Shown here: positions 50,988 to 60,699 of the stretch, one piece after another
Position numbering within the stretch: the stretch's first letter is position 1
Layout: the number at the start of each line of letters is the position of its first letter
Origin: Enoplolaimus lenunculus
Taxonomy: Eukaryota > Nematoda > Enoplea > Enoplida > Thoracostomopsidae
Assembly (NCBI GenBank): GCA_030248215.1
Contig: JASANG010000980.1
Location: 62,001 to 126,000, forward strand
DNA length: 64,000 nt
Direction of reading: 5' to 3'
Translations under genes and position numbers: made by a program
The notes under the pieces: model-generated
The model's input: only the letters and a program-made list of their open reading frames with translations
Database searches by the model: none
Told to the model about the DNA's origin: nothing

Positions 50988-51020
50988 TAACAACACTGTA
51001 AATTTCAATGAGTTGATTTT

Positions 51021-51506
51021 GTAATAGTTAGTGTTGTTTTACGATTATTTTGATTTTAGCAAATTTTGTGCAACTTTTTAGTGAAAGTCTTTTTTGTTTT
51101 ATTGCAAAATTCGGTTTTGACAATTTTTTTGCTAATTTATATTTTGACAATTTTTCGTTTATTTTTGCTGTAAAAATATATAGTACCAAATTCTAATTTG
51201 GTGTGGTCGTGTTTGTTAACAATGTTAAGTTGCTAGTCATTTCTTATATAAGCTTTTTTGCATTTTAAACCCTAAAATTGTTACAATCTGACCTGAAAGA
51301 AGAATAATTATACTCTGCCCAACTTTAAAATTGCAGGCAGTTAGGGTGATATTTCTGCTAAAAAATTTACTTATCAATCATTATTAAAAAGGTTGACTTT
51401 ATACAATTTTAAGTTAAAACTCCAGGTTTTGCAGGCAGTGGACACAATTTTAGAGCTTAAAAGCTAATTACTTGATGCCTTTTGGCAGATAGGCCTGGAT
51501 AGCCTA
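51021..51506. other. intron, nothing recognised
   Basis: T-rich. TTGCAGGCAGT occurs at 51337 and 51430. No exon. Confidence 0.3.
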
Positions 51507-51913
51507 CTGTATTGACCCGAATAAGAGGGGGTCCCCATTTTGAGTCCGAATCAATTGGAGTCCGTATCTCTAATAAGAGTCCGTATGCGGATACTGTCCC
51601 TAAACCCGAATTAGAGTCCATAAATGACAATTATCCCTAATTGTAGCGCATAAATTACTCCAGGACCAAATGAAGTTGAGTTCGACGCTTAAAGCGTACG
51701 GACGTTTTGAAAATAACAATCCAGAGTATAACCTTGCATTATCGCTCAAGCTTTTGATGCAAGGCAAAAAAAACGTTTAATTCAACGGATAGTTGCAATC
51801 CCGAATATATTAACGAAGGACGGCGGAGGGCGGGTTAATAATAAATAACAGTCCATAACCGAATAACAAGGATAAATAAATATCAGTCCCCCCTCTTATT
51901 CGGGTCACTACAG
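51507..51913. mobile_element. TA-target MITE family J, copy 5, inverse orientation
   Basis: CTGTATTGACCCGAATAAGA to CTTATTCGGGTCACTACAG with TA on both sides. The interior runs opposite to 16444 and 46042 (for example GAGCGATAATGCAAG is read as its inverse). Confidence 0.93.
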
Positions 51914-51930
51914 TACCCATGAATCACCAG

Positions 51931-52109
51931 CAGTGCCGGAGCAGACACGGGTGGGGCCTCTCCTTAAACTTTAGGTCGGGGCCCCAAACTCGCGAGCAAA
52001 GCGATCTAGATGCCAGACGCATTTTAAAATTTCGGCGGTCTTTGTTTCAATCGGTTAAGGTGCACCCTAAATGGGGTATGAGTGATGCCAGATGCCTGCT
52101 CCGACCCTG
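51931..52109. mobile_element. hAT-like element family U
   Basis: CAGTGCCGGAGCAGACACGG to TGCCTGCTCCGACCCTG are inverted. Flanks ATCACCAG and ATCACAGT agree at 6 of 8. Single copy in the window. Confidence 0.65.
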
Positions 52110-52410
52110 ATCACAGTGCTTAACGGGACAGCTCCGAATTTCCGGCAACAAAAAATCCCGTAACGCAGGTACTGGATTTACGGTGAATTTTCGAAATTTT
52201 TTGTCACAAATGAAATATTTTCGTTTTTAATTTTGACATTTAAATTTTGCGAAAAATCGTTTTATTCACATTGGCTGTCCAGTGTTTGTGTGTAGGAGTT
52301 GCTTGGCTTTGTTGTGTTATAAACCGTATGTTTTTTCTTAGGAAATGTCAGAAGCTGATACATATTTCACATTCTGGGGATTTTTTTGGGATGAAAAATA
52401 TACTTAAACT
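52110..52410. other. intron, nothing recognised
   Basis: AT-rich; no exon. Its last 8 bases are the target duplication of the following element. Confidence 0.3.
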
Positions 52411-52558
52411 GGCCCATGTTACTTTAAGGGGCGTCCAGGTTTCTGGTGGGTCTATAAAAGAGTAAGCTTAGATTCTAGGTTACATTTTTGCTTAGTCTTA
52501 GGCCTAGGCTTAGGAATACGCTTAGTCGACTGTTACGCCCCTTAAAGTAACATTGGCC
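52411..52558. mobile_element. hAT-like MITE family B, copy 6, short core
   Basis: GGCCCATGTTACTTTAAGGG to CCCCTTAAAGTAACATTGGCC (end portion) with an exact 8-bp duplication CTTAAACT (52403-52410, 52559-52566). The core is only TTAGTCTTAGGCCTAGGCTT, a nearly hexamer-free form. Confidence 0.95.
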
Positions 52559-52634
52559 CTTAAACTAAACGACTTAACATTTCGCTGGAGGCGACAGATT
52601 TTCTACAGGATAGCGCTTCGCAGTTCGCTATTTA

Positions 52635-52829
52635 GGCCCATGTAAAGATCAGGGGCAGAACGTTTTTCTGTGGGACTGCAATAGAGTACGCTTAAGTTTA
52701 AACTAGGTTTTTGCTTGGCTTAGGTTTAGGCTTAGGAATATGCTCATTCGTACGCTAAGGCTTAGCCTTAGGCTTACGCATAGGAATATGCTTATTATGC
52801 TGTTCCGCCCCTCTTCTTTACATTGGTCG
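52635..52829. mobile_element. hAT-like MITE family A, copy 10
   Basis: GGCCCATGTAAAGATCAGGG to CCTCTTCTTTACATTGGTC, flanks GCTATTTA and GATATTTA (7 of 8). Core in the TTAGGC orientation. Confidence 0.9.
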
Positions 52830-52905
52830 ATATTTAAGAAAATTAATTTGCTTTTTAGTAGAATCTGAACAAGAATTTTAGATTTGTCTTGCAGTTTAAC
52901 ACTTC

Positions 52906-53092
52906 GACCAATGTAAAGCACTGGGGCTGAACAGCATTAAGCTTAAGCCTAAGCCTAAGCCTAAGCGTAAGAATAAGAATGAGCATATTGCTAAGCCTAA
53001 GCATAAGCCAAGTAAAAAAATAGTCTAAAGCTTAAGCTTACTCTATTGCAGTCCCACAGAAAAACGTTCCGTCCTTGATCTTTACATGGGCC
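52906..53092. mobile_element. hAT-like MITE family A, copy 11
   Basis: GACCAATGTAAAGCACTGGG to CTTGATCTTTACATGGGCC. Core CCTAAGCCTAAGCCTAAGCG, then AATAGTCTAAAGCTTAAGCT. 76 bp from copy 10 and in opposite orientation. Confidence 0.9.
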
Positions 53093-53445
53093 TTCGACCA
53101 AGAGATGACGGTGTACTGGGCGTTCCAATTCTGCAAATTCTATGTGTCGACTTCTTTGCTTCATCTGTCTATATTTTGCTTTAATCTTGACGTAGCGGAT
53201 ATTCTTGTTTTTGTATCACCGAACTAATTATTTAAGTCTGCTATAGCATTTTTAAGTCTATTTGTCTCAGCTAGTACTTAGTAACGGAAATAAGCTATAT
53301 GTCAAACTCATCCGAGGGCGTCATAGCCCCAATGGAACCCCTGTACCTCAGACTACGCCAGAAGCTGTAACTGGTTAAACTAATTAGAAGCGCGTTCCGC
53401 TATAAAAATGGTTCGCCCGTTTTGATTTATATCAGGTTTAAAATA
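53093..53445. other. intron, nothing recognised
   Basis: No exon, splice pair or shared repeat. Confidence 0.3.
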
Positions 53446-53697
53446 CACTGTTTATTCCAGTGAGTTGATTTCACCTCAGACTGAGTTGAATCAGGCAGCC
53501 TGAGTTAGGACTATCAGAACTCATTTTTCTGAGTTCATACAACTCATTCTGATTTAATTAATAAACATTCCCGGAACCAATTCAACTCAGAATGAGCATT
53601 AACTCAATTCAGAGTGAGTTAAAGTTTACTGTTATTAACTCAGAAATATCTAACTTTCCGTGTGAGTTAATTAATTAACTTGTTGGAATTTACAGTG
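53446..53697. mobile_element. TA-target MITE family D, copy 5
   Basis: CACTGTTTATTCCAGTGAGT to TTGGAATTTACAGTG, flanked by TA on both sides. More diverged inside than the copy at 61700. Confidence 0.9.
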
Positions 53698-54004
53698 TAT
53701 TAAGGTATCATCCGATGTTAGAACAACTGGATATCGTAGCCAGGAGTTGATTTTCAACCGGAACCAGAGCCGGCCGGATACAGACCAGGACGTTGAAGTC
53801 CGGCTGTGACAAATTTCGACTGAATTTCAAACGAAATAGCGAGTATTCACTCGACATTTTGAACCGGATCTGAATATCCGGTCATATAATTTGGCTGGCG
53901 GAGCGCGTGTCGTATCTTTACAAGCGAGCGACAATTTTTCAATTCGGGAGGGGGGGAGAAAAATCGTGTAGCGGTTGTGAGTCCCCTGGTTGGTTTTGGC
54001 TAAG
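53698..54004. mobile_element. CCGG-rich fragment, family M-like
   Basis: CAACCGGAACCAGAGCCGGC, AAGTCCGGCTGTG and ACCGGATCTGAATATCCGGT resemble worn family M end repeats. No clear termini. Confidence 0.4.
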
Positions 54005-54257
54005 CACTGTAAATTCTAATGTGTTGATTAATCAACTCAGTTGAAAAGCTAATTATTTCTGAGTTAATAACAGTAAACATTAACTCACTCTGAGTTGAGT
54101 TAAATTCCCACTTTAAGTTCAGGCGATTCCGGGTGAGTTGAACGATTAACTCAAAGTGAGTTTTATTGACTCAGAATTATGAGTTCTGAAAGTCTTAATT
54201 CAGACTGAATGATTCAACTCATTCTGTGTTAAAATCAACTCACTGGTATTTACAGTG
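54005..54257. mobile_element. TA-target MITE family D, copy 6
   Basis: CACTGTAAATTCTAATGTGT to CACTGGTATTTACAGTG, inverse orientation to copy 5. Confidence 0.9.
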
Positions 54258-54722
54258 AAGAGCTGTTAAAGATGCAACAAATATTTATTCCGGCTAAATT
54301 TTGGTTTGGTTGAAATAATTGGAAAATAGGTTCCGCTAAATATTGCAAATATAAGAAAATAACACAATTTTTGTGAACTTTAATTCGTTAAAAACTACCT
54401 TCAAACAATGATTGCTTATGATGCTAACGGTTCACGTTATTTAGTTTATAGGCTTAGGCTTGACTTATAGTTAGGCTACAGTTATACGTGTTTAAAACTA
54501 ATATTGGATGTGATGGCTATAATCGACTTGTAAATTATCATTTTTAGACGCTATATTCTACTAGCTATGTCATTTATTTATCATCCTCACGAGGCAAAAA
54601 TTTGAATTATCTCAAAGTGTTCTTATTAGTTATTAGAATTTTCAATGGTTCCCTGCAGGCCAAAAGTCATTTAGTTTTGTTAATTTTTTTTTGCGCGCAC
54701 TAAAATATGCTAATATTTTCAG
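54258..54722. other. intron leading to candidate exon
   Basis: TATAGGCTTAGGCTTGACTT at 54448 is a hexamer remnant. The end has a polypyrimidine stretch, a possible branch point (TGCTAAT) and TATTTTCAG at 54722. Confidence 0.4.
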
Positions 54723-54820
54723 ACGAAAATGTTAAAATATATTCTGTTGTCCAAGTTTTGACTGAATATTTGCAATTAAGCGAACTCGATCAGCAGGTCG
54801 TGCTTAGATGGTTGTTACGT
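54723..54820 (+). CDS. candidate exon, cut short by a family K MITE
   Basis: A good acceptor (GCTAATATTTTCAG) opens a phase-1 frame. With a preceding G it reads DENVKIYSVVQVLTEYLQLS, then ELDQQVVLRWLLR. It reaches a family K element at 54821. The frame continues in the flanking DNA after the element as LLTKSYTVITVY. No donor precedes the MITE. Either an exon disrupted by the insertion or a chance frame of about 33 codons beside a good acceptor. Unlike the other exons it is helical and hydrophobic rather than Ser-rich. No domain recognised. Confidence 0.33.
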
Positions 54821-54985
54821 GCCCGTAGCCAGAACGAGGCCAGGGGGGGACTAGCCCCCCCGTTTGAAAATTTCGGGCCCCCTACAAAAATTTGTAACGT
54901 TGCTTGTAAAACGTTGAACACCCTTGTATGCCACTCCTGAAAATGTTTTAGCTCCCCCAGCAAGGTGACCTGGCTACGGGCCTGA
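54821..54985. mobile_element. MITE family K copy 6
   Basis: GTGCCCGTAGCCAGAACGAG to GACCTGGCTACGGGCCTGA. Flanks GGTTGTTA and AGTTGTTG agree at 6 of 8. Interior ACACCCTTGTATGCCACTCC matches copies 1 and 4. Confidence 0.82.
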
Positions 54986-55169
54986 GTTGTTGCGTTTGCT
55001 AACTAAAAGTTATACGGTGATAACCGTATATAGTCTATTAGGGTGGATGGGGTTTGTTTTACCTGAAACAATTTGGCCAATTCAACATTTGAGCAGTAAT
55101 GAAAACATTTGGACACAGAAACAAAATTAAACTAAAATGAATTTTGAAATATTTACATTAGTATTGTAA

Positions 55170-55370
55170 TCTATATATTAAAGCTGGAACGCTCCGCATG
55201 CGTATTTTAAGCAGCGTTATAGCATATGTAAACTCAATTTTTAACAATATATAACAGATCGTTCTACCAAAGAATTCGTACCAATAAATTTACTGATAGT
55301 CTTATCCTGTATGCTTGTGTTGGATTAACAAACGCCTTGTTTGATACAGTATACACTTTGTGAACACGGG
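55170..55370 (+). mobile_element. non-autonomous Helitron family Q, copy 5, 3' end unclear
   Basis: Preceded by A: TCTATATATTAAAGCTGG, then CGCATGCGTATTTTAAGCAG. The 3' hairpin and CTRR end were not located; the stated right limit is approximate. Confidence 0.65.
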
Positions 55371-55528
55371 TGAAACCTCAGAATTTTAGGAAAGTTACCT
55401 ACACATGGTGCAACTACGGTTACTAGTATAATTTGTGTCATGGTTATTTTTTAATAAAATGATTTCGAATTAATTCTGGAAATAAAACGACCAGCAAACT
55501 CACCTTGTATCATTGTGTATTAACACAG

Positions 55529-55618
55529 TACATGCGGACGTTATTCGAGCGTCGACGCGGATCAGATCAAAAAATTTCGACCTTTATGTATCTGAAAATA
55601 ATCAATTTCAAAGCGAAG
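55529..55618 (+). CDS. candidate 90-base internal exon, phase 1 to 1
   Basis: The acceptor TATTAACACAG (55528) and donor GAAG|GTAAAA (55619) bound exactly 90 bases, symmetric phase 1, so it could be skipped or included without shifting the frame. With a preceding G it reads VHADVIRASTRIRSKNFDLY, then VSENNQFQSE. Charged and polar, similar to the known exons. An internal ATG at 55532 is in another frame. The pyrimidine tract is weak. Evidence is the matching pair of phases and composition only. Confidence 0.4.
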
Positions 55619-55984
55619 GTAAAAAATTCGGCGTAACCTTTGCTTGCATCAAACGCAGATCGCAATTGACTAACATTATGGGGTGTGAAGATAAATTTGA
55701 AATTTTAAAATTTATCACTTTTTTGTAAATTCAAAATTGCCGCTCCACGGATGAACCCCGGCGATGGAAAAAAATCTTTACCCACTTACACAAACAATGG
55801 CCAGATATTTTACGAATATTGCCAGATAAGATATTTGAAATGTAAACATTTTCATGAAAACTGAAATTGTTACAATAGTTTGACGTCAAATTTAAAATTT
55901 AATTATTGAAAATATCTTTTTAGGAATCATATCAATAATACGAAACACTTTCCGTCTTTTAAAAACAGTGTTTATATGGGTGCA
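55619..55984. other. intron, nothing recognised
   Basis: AT-rich; TTGAAATTTTAAAATTTATC-type sequence, no repeats. Confidence 0.3.
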
Positions 55985-56150
55985 GATGTAGCATTTTCAA
56001 AAACGCTAAAAAGCGTTTACATAATAGCGTTTTGATATGCAAGCGATTCGTTTTAGAGTTTATCGGCTTTATTAAAATGCGGTTTCAAAGATGCTGTTTG
56101 AAACTCGAAAAGCGTTTAAAATAGCGTTTTAATTTTAATACATATGATTT
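55985..56150. mobile_element. repeat family R copy 2
   Basis: AAAAACGCTAAAAAGCGTTT, TAATAGCGTTTTGATATGCA, GCGGTTTCAAAGATGCTGTT and AGCGTTTTAATTTTAATACA align with 13440-13622. Confidence 0.65.
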
Positions 56151-56191
56151 ATAGCATAGATTAATTAATATAGCATCAACGCATTTTAAAG

Positions 56192-56625
56192 GCGTTATTC
56201 ACACGTGCAAGTTTTTGCAGCGAGAACACGCAGCTGCAATCTGCACGAGTTTCTTGCAGAAACAAATATTTGCTTGAAAATGAGAAAATAATATCGTCAC
56301 AATCACCGTAGACAATGAAATATCAAACAGCTTTGATATTTGAGTTAATTCAAAGCTTCTTGAATAAATTCACAAAGTCTAAATTAATTCAGAAACACTC
56401 AACCACATGTCTTCCGATTGACCAATCAAAATGCAGGTGCAACAAATTCAAGCGAGTTGCAACAGCGTTCATATGTGCGAATGAAATTTAACAGCATGAA
56501 TTCTAGTGAATATTTTGAAGTTGCAAAAACTTCAAAGTTGTTTTGTGACAAAACTTACGCGTGAAAATTACATATGCATGATTTTGCTGCAAAAACTTGC
56601 ACGTGTCAATAGCGCTTAAGTTTGT
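56192..56625. mobile_element. MITE family H copy 3, both ends present
   Basis: GGCGTTATTCACACGTGCAA then GTTTTTGCAGC at the left; GCTGCAAAAACTTGCACGTG then TCAATAGCGCT at the right, inverted over about 30 bp. 434 bp, non-coding. Confidence 0.88.
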
Positions 56626-57128
56626 TCAGTTCAAAAGATGCTTTATTGAATTATATTGTCAATGATTTGCCAATATTTAATCTTGAAGACCAATATGTAA
56701 TAGTTTTTGTTATGTAGGAATTATTTTAAATATTAAGGAGTTTGTTCGCAAAGCTAATTTGAATTCAGTGGTAATATTTGAAACTAATGTTGCAATTTAA
56801 ATATAATTCAGTTCTTAATCGCATGTCTGTTTCTCCGCAGTTGAAAAGTTTTTGACGTCATTGTTTTTACTGTGAAGTCATGCGATCAGTTTAAGTTCGT
56901 ATCCAATTATGACGACAGGGGTGAGCCCCTGTGCAACAATTTTAGCGTTCATAGCAATTTCGTTTTTCAGCTTGCGTGAAATCATTTCGTGATTTTATCA
57001 AATTTTCTAGCCCCCCTCTGTAAATATATGCTGCACTGGCCACGAATCTGCCTAAAATTCAAAACAACTCACCAATGCAAGGATACTGTTTTAATGGACT
57101 GACCATGTTGACAGGATTTAGGCATATA
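56626..57128. other. intron, nothing recognised
   Basis: Two acceptor-like sites (GTTTCTCCGCAG 56840, TTTCGTTTTTCAG 56971) open frames that stop without a donor. Not called as exons. Confidence 0.35.
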
Positions 57129-57301
57129 TCTATAGAATTAAAGTTGGAATACTCCACATACGTATTTTGGGTAACTTTCCAGCATTGCTTTGTTTGCTAA
57201 ATTTTTTTGAACGCAAAAGTAATTGTTCTGTCAAAAGAAAATTTGCATGCAAATTGTTGTGCATTCGGTAACTTGCGTATTCCACATATTCGGTTGTCTA
57301 G
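57129..57301 (+). mobile_element. non-autonomous Helitron family Q, copy 6
   Basis: A|TCTATAGAATTAAAGTTGG at the start, ACATACGTATTTTGGGTAAC inside, and GGTTGTCTAG|T at the end. The 3' hairpin is worn. 173 bp. Confidence 0.78.
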
Positions 57302-57567
57302 TCAATTATGCGTTATATAACATTCTGTGACAGTATAAAGAAACGTAATTTGGGCATTATTCCAGCTATTTTTTGGCTGGCTTTACAGAATATATAATAG
57401 AATATAGACATCTGTAACGGTTTTTTCAATATTACACTGCATTGGTGTTTGTAGATGTTGGTTTTCAAATATTGTAACAATTTTGGCTAATTATAAGTGC
57501 TAACCGGATTTTTTTCTACAATTTTCACAAACTTATTGTATTAACGGTTTGAAATCACCCAAAACCC

Positions 57568-58735
57568 ATGAAAAATCAACTGAAAAGTGTAAATATTGAA
57601 GCAGTAGCACCGTTAGGAACACAGCATTTGCTTGCGCCACCAAAATATCGTTCTCAAAGCGCAAAATGTCGTCGAATCAAAACTTCATATGAAAGTGACC
57701 GATCTACGAATACAACAAATGATGGTTGCAGTTCAATTAATGAATTTTGTAATGACTGCAGTTCGAAAGCCAAAGACAGTGGTTGCAGTTCGGCAGTAAT
57801 TCATGATGGTTGCAGTGACACATACAATTGTAATGGTTGCAGTTCGAAAGCCAACTGTAATGGTTGCAGTTCGAAAGCCAACTGCAATGGTTGCAGTTCG
57901 AAAGCCAACTGCAATGGCTGCAGTTTGACAGTATTATCTGATGGTTGCAGTTCGGAAGCCATTCACGATGGTTGTAGTTCGAAAGCAATAATTGACGGAT
58001 GCAGTTTGACCTCGACAAAAAACCCACGATTTCTAAATTATTCAATGCGGGATCACAAAAAGCAAACCGCATTATATTCAGCAAACAATGACATGAACGT
58101 TCGTTACGGTGTAAAATGTTCAATTTTATCCAATGAAAGTACGTCAAGCTTGCCATTACGCAATTGTCAGCAAAATGAAGTATCAAATCAAACGGCAGTT
58201 GGGATAAAAATGAACTCAACTTCGCAGTTTAATCCACTCAGCAACGGGTTACGAAAACCTATTGGCAACAATGGAGAAAGAGAATTGCGACCTTGTTTGC
58301 GACAGGCAACGGCCAGAGAAAATAGTTCAGCTCCAGACGTCTTGCTGCCGTCGAGAAATTTCAAGTATTCATCAAAACTGAGTCCACGTCTAAGAAATCG
58401 TTTACTCAATCTTAAATCTCGACTGAAATCGCCAATGGGAACAGGTTATGAACAACAAGTTCAGCAAAAAACCTACATCGAAGAAACTAGTTGTACCCGT
58501 CGGCGACTTCAAAGCAAAAATGGCCGCAGTTTGACTAATCGCAAAAGCCTTTCCTCTCCGGCAAATCACAAAGGATCAGTGCTGTCTTTGAAGATGCCGC
58601 ATTCGCCGCGACGATCGACTGATAGCGTACGGTTTGGCAGTACCCAAACGTTAAATTATGATCATAATAAGCCAGTTTGCAGGCAAGACACCATGTCGTT
58701 ATACGAAGAACAACGGCCTATATTTCAACTATACG
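57568..58735 (+). CDS. large coding exon with GCSS repeats, probably an alternative first exon
   Basis: 389 codons plus one base, ending at TACG|GTAAGG (58736) in phase 1. A TGA lies in frame 18 bases before the ATG with no AG between. It opens MKNQLKSVNIEAVAPLGTQH. Residues 51-150 hold about eleven [DN]GCSS-type motifs spaced 8-13 residues. Four of them are a near-identical 9-residue repeat, CSSKANCNG, encoded by a 27-bp tandem unit. The rest is Ser/Arg/Asn-rich and basic: SSKLSPRLRNRLLNLKSRLK, SLKMPHSPRRSTDSVRFGST, ending EEQRPIFQLY. No signal peptide or transmembrane segment, so the cysteines are presumably intracellular. No family recognised. Length, composition, upstream stop and consensus donor make it one of the surest exons here. 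Confidence 0.85.
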
Positions 58736-58810
58736 GTAAGGATAACAAAAATTCAAAAATTTTGCGAATTTTGAGCGATTTCGTAGCTAAAAAATGTTCT
58801 ATTTTTTGTA

Positions 58811-59242
58811 CTGTATTGACCCGAATAAGAGGGGGGGCTGATATTCATTTGGCCTCTTCAGAGGGTGCCCTCTTGTTATTCGGTTACGGACTGTTATTTA
58901 TTTTTAACCCACGCTCCACCGCCTTTCATTACTGATATATATCCGGTACTGCAATTATCCGTTGAATTAAATGTTTATTTGCCTTGTGTCAATAGCTTGC
59001 GCGATATTCAAAGATAATGTACTTTCAAAATTTAAGTACGCTTTAAAGTTTCGAACTCAAATTATTTGGTCCTGGAGTCATTTATGCGCAACAGTTAGGG
59101 TTAATTGACATTTATGGGCTCTAATTAGGGTTTAGGGACTCTATCCGCTTACGGACTCTTATTACGGATACGGACTTCTATTGATTCGAACCCAAAATGG
59201 GGACCCCCTCTTATTACCCCCCTCTTATTCGGGTCAATACAG
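58811..59242. mobile_element. TA-target MITE family J, copy 6, full length
   Basis: CTGTATTGACCCGAATAAGA to CTTATTCGGGTCAATACAG with TA on both sides, 75 bp inside the intron after the GCSS exon. Interior as at 16444. Confidence 0.94.
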
Positions 59243-59732
59243 TACGTGATATACAAGTTTTTTTGGAATTTATCTGTCTTCGACTCATCATCCAAAAAGT
59301 TACCTGGTGTACGCATGTTATTGTGGAAATTGCATTATTAATTTCAAAATGTATATGTGATCCAACAGTCGTTTGGTTTTTCAGCCAAACACGAACTCGA
59401 GCCTATTAGCAGATATATTAACAAGAACGTACTATGAGTATGAGAAGAATTTTTTAAAAAATAAATGTAAAAAGAAAATAAAATTAAATGATTTAAAATC
59501 ATTTTTACAGAAAAAATTACCGTTTTAGGATTAAAAACGTTTTTTATTTAATTTTTAGACAAAATATTTAAGAAATATTCGTCTGCAAAAATAGAAAACA
59601 GCGTCTAAAAGTTTAATCTGAAAAGTACAAAAAATATTCATTAAATTTTTTGATTAATTTTTTTATTTTGAACATTTTTTAAATCTTTTTTTCAATTTAC
59701 ATTCGTGATTTTAAAAAACGTAAAAATTAAAT
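59243..59732. other. intron, nothing recognised
   Basis: Very AT-rich; no exon or shared repeat. Confidence 0.3.
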
Positions 59733-59980
59733 TGCCAAATAAATACACTTAAAATAAGATAAATAAGAACCAACATTTGGTTAAAATATAAATGCAAACA
59801 TTTTGAACATTATTTAATCTGTTACCCAAATAAATATACTTAAAATAAGATATTAAAAACCAACATTTGGGTAAAATATAAATGCAAACATTTTGAACAT
59901 TTAATCTTTTACCCAAATAAATTTACTTATAAAATCAGATTAATAAATACCAACATTTGCGTAAAATATAAAATGATGCA
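59733..59980. repeat. ~97-bp AT-rich tandem repeat, 2.5 copies
   Basis: AAATAAATACACTTAAAATA, ACCAACATTTGGTTAAAATA and TAAATGCAAACATTTTGAAC recur in order three times with small length changes. Confidence 0.85.
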
Positions 59981-60517
59981 AAGAATAAGTTAAAAAAGTT
60001 TACTTAAAACTAAAATTATACAAAAAAATATTTTTTGACAAAGTTTTCCAACTGCGCGGTGTGTATATAGAAGCGTGATTTTAGACAAACGAGTGCTTGG
60101 CAACAGGTTATTAAAGTCGATGCCTAGACTCGGCCTAAACAATGTTTGTACGGGTTTCACTCAGTTGATTTCCGGTTTAACTGAAGCTACGCACAATATT
60201 TCTAGCGTTGTATTTTAGTGTTTAGAAGCATCATTAATATAAAATACACAGCTACAGAGGTTATTATTCAGCTTTTTTTAACATTTTTCTGGTTTTAAAA
60301 ATTAAAATCGGGTCAGCGGAAGAAAACCATTAATAAAGATGATGGATACGGACGTTGAACCAGGATGGCCTGGGAGGACATGGCTAATCTACTTATTTTG
60401 ATTATTAAGTCATGGGATGACTGCGTTTTTTTTTCTAGCACCTAACCGTGGTGCCCCAGGAACCAGGACCAACAAAAAATTTATTTTTTACAGGGGGGGT
60501 ATAATTGCTAAAAACCA
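59981..60517. other. intron, nothing recognised
   Basis: AT-rich, then a GC-richer part around 60430-60490 with no recognised feature. Confidence 0.3.
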
Positions 60518-60679
60518 CGTAGCCACGGAAGACCATACGAAGGCTCAAACCCCCCAGAAATAATTTTGCCCCCACCCAAAAAAAATTTAACGTTGTTTGT
60601 AAAGTCATAGAAAACCCTTGTATGCCCGTCCTCAAAAACTTTTAGCCTCTAGCAAGGTGAGCTGGCTACTGGCTTGGTT
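60518..60679. mobile_element. MITE family K copy 7
   Basis: CACGTAGCCACGGAAGACC at the left (worn), ATAGAAAACCCTTGTATGCC inside, and CAAGGTGAGCTGGCTACTGG at the right. Confidence 0.72.
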
Positions 60680-60699
60680 ACCCAAGCAAGAATGGTAGG

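Noticed and set aside
56836-57018. Two good acceptor sites with short frames
   Set aside because: Both frames hit stops before any usable donor.
57737-58219. Minus-strand frame of 160 residues rich in NCNH
   Set aside because: Antisense shadow of the GCSS repeats in the + strand exon, which has a good donor and upstream stop.
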